In this document: positions 6,032 to 6,185 of the stretch, one piece after another
How the letters are laid out: every line of letters starts with the position of its first letter
Numbering within the stretch: position 1 is the stretch's first letter
Notes under the pieces: generated by a model
What the model saw: the letters and a program-made list of their open reading frames with translations, nothing else
Databases searched by the model: none
Told to the model about the DNA's origin: nothing
Assembly (NCBI GenBank): GCA_020199975.1
Contig: JAIVJP010000098.1
Span: 1 to 6,185 of the forward strand
Direction of reading: 5' to 3'
DNA: 6,185 nucleotides
From: Acidobacteriota bacterium
GTDB lineage: Bacteria; Acidobacteriota; Blastocatellia; Pyrinomonadales; Pyrinomonadaceae
Program-made: the position numbers and the translations under genes

Positions 6032-6053
6032 AACCTGCCAAGGTTAATTTTTT
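6032..6053 (+). terminator. Possible weak rho-independent terminator after the AraC-family gene
   Basis: AACCT (6032-6036) pairs with AGGTT (6041-6045) across a GCCA loop and is followed, after AA, by six T residues at 6048-6053. It lies seven bases after the regulator stop. The stem is only five pairs with two G-C pairs, so the call is tentative. Confidence 0.35.
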
Positions 6054-6124
6054 ACAATACATATCTGTTCGACGCAGTAAAACTGTAGCCTGCCTGAATG
6101 GTTCGATTCTCAAGAGGAGTGGTG

Positions 6125-6185
6125 ATGGATTTTTGAACTATAAACTACTTTGCGGTGCTGGCGGCGGCCCTATCGACTTTTGTTC
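6125..6185 (+). pseudogene. Start of a DUF1761-like membrane protein with a TGA at codon 4; runs off the window
   Basis: A good ribosome binding site (AGAGGAG, 6113-6119) precedes the ATG at 6125 by five bases, but the frame reads Met-Asp-Phe-stop (TGA at 6134-6136). After the stop the same frame continues TINYFAVLAAALSTFV to the window edge, a hydrophobic segment that resembles the first transmembrane helix of small DUF1761 membrane proteins. One base change, TCA to TGA, would restore a normal N-terminus with Ser at position 4. No other ATG is available in this frame inside the window. Only 16 residues after the stop are visible, so the family name is a guess from the helix pattern. Alternatives are a short leader peptide, an unusual start codon such as the ATA at 6140, or a sequence error. 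Confidence 0.4.

Noticed and set aside
6134..6136. TGA at the right edge as a second selenocysteine codon
   Set aside because: The apparent protein family has no redox site there and a Ser codon (TCA) one change away explains it better.

Overview
The window is a piece of bacterial chromosome with roughly balanced base composition, mixed gene orientation and short intergenic gaps. Gene content suggests a free-living aerobe that uses selenium: a selenocysteine-containing SelD, an EgtB-type sulfoxide synthase, a peroxiredoxin and single-domain housekeeping genes. The EgtB tyrosine pair (recalling that of Chloracidobacterium) and the dispersed palindromic repeats fit Acidobacteriota or a similar soil phylum, but this is a low-confidence inference with no marker gene behind it.

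Layout. Positions 1-81 (minus) are the first 27 codons of a peroxiredoxin, divergent from an EVE-domain gene (160-609). Then come copy A of a palindromic repeat (about 617-715), the first half of a VOC/glyoxalase gene (744-968), and a convergent DUF72/YecE gene (955-1863, minus) whose stop overlaps the VOC stop. Copy B of the repeat (1901-1998) lies between the DUF72 gene and selD. selD (2109-3041) starts 72 bases upstream of the obvious open frame and reads through an in-frame TGA at 2142 at the catalytic selenocysteine position, with a candidate bacterial SECIS hairpin just downstream. It also lacks about 33 internal residues that include the conserved GGHS motif. egtB (3046-4473) follows after four bases, then yceH/DUF480 (4539-5195). 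An AraC-family regulator (5207-6025) follows with an in-frame TAG at codon 23. At the right edge is the start of a DUF1761-like membrane protein, also interrupted by a stop.

How the genes may work together. SelD makes selenophosphate; the tightly linked EgtB-type enzyme makes C-S bonds on hercynine, or C-Se bonds in the related selenoneine synthase SenA. The pair is therefore either a chance operon or a trimmed selenoneine-type locus. No senB-like glycosyltransferase and no egtD is visible here. Four reading frames (VOC, selD, AraC regulator, DUF1761-like) carry lesions within 6 kb, so gene decay and consensus or assembly error both have to be considered.
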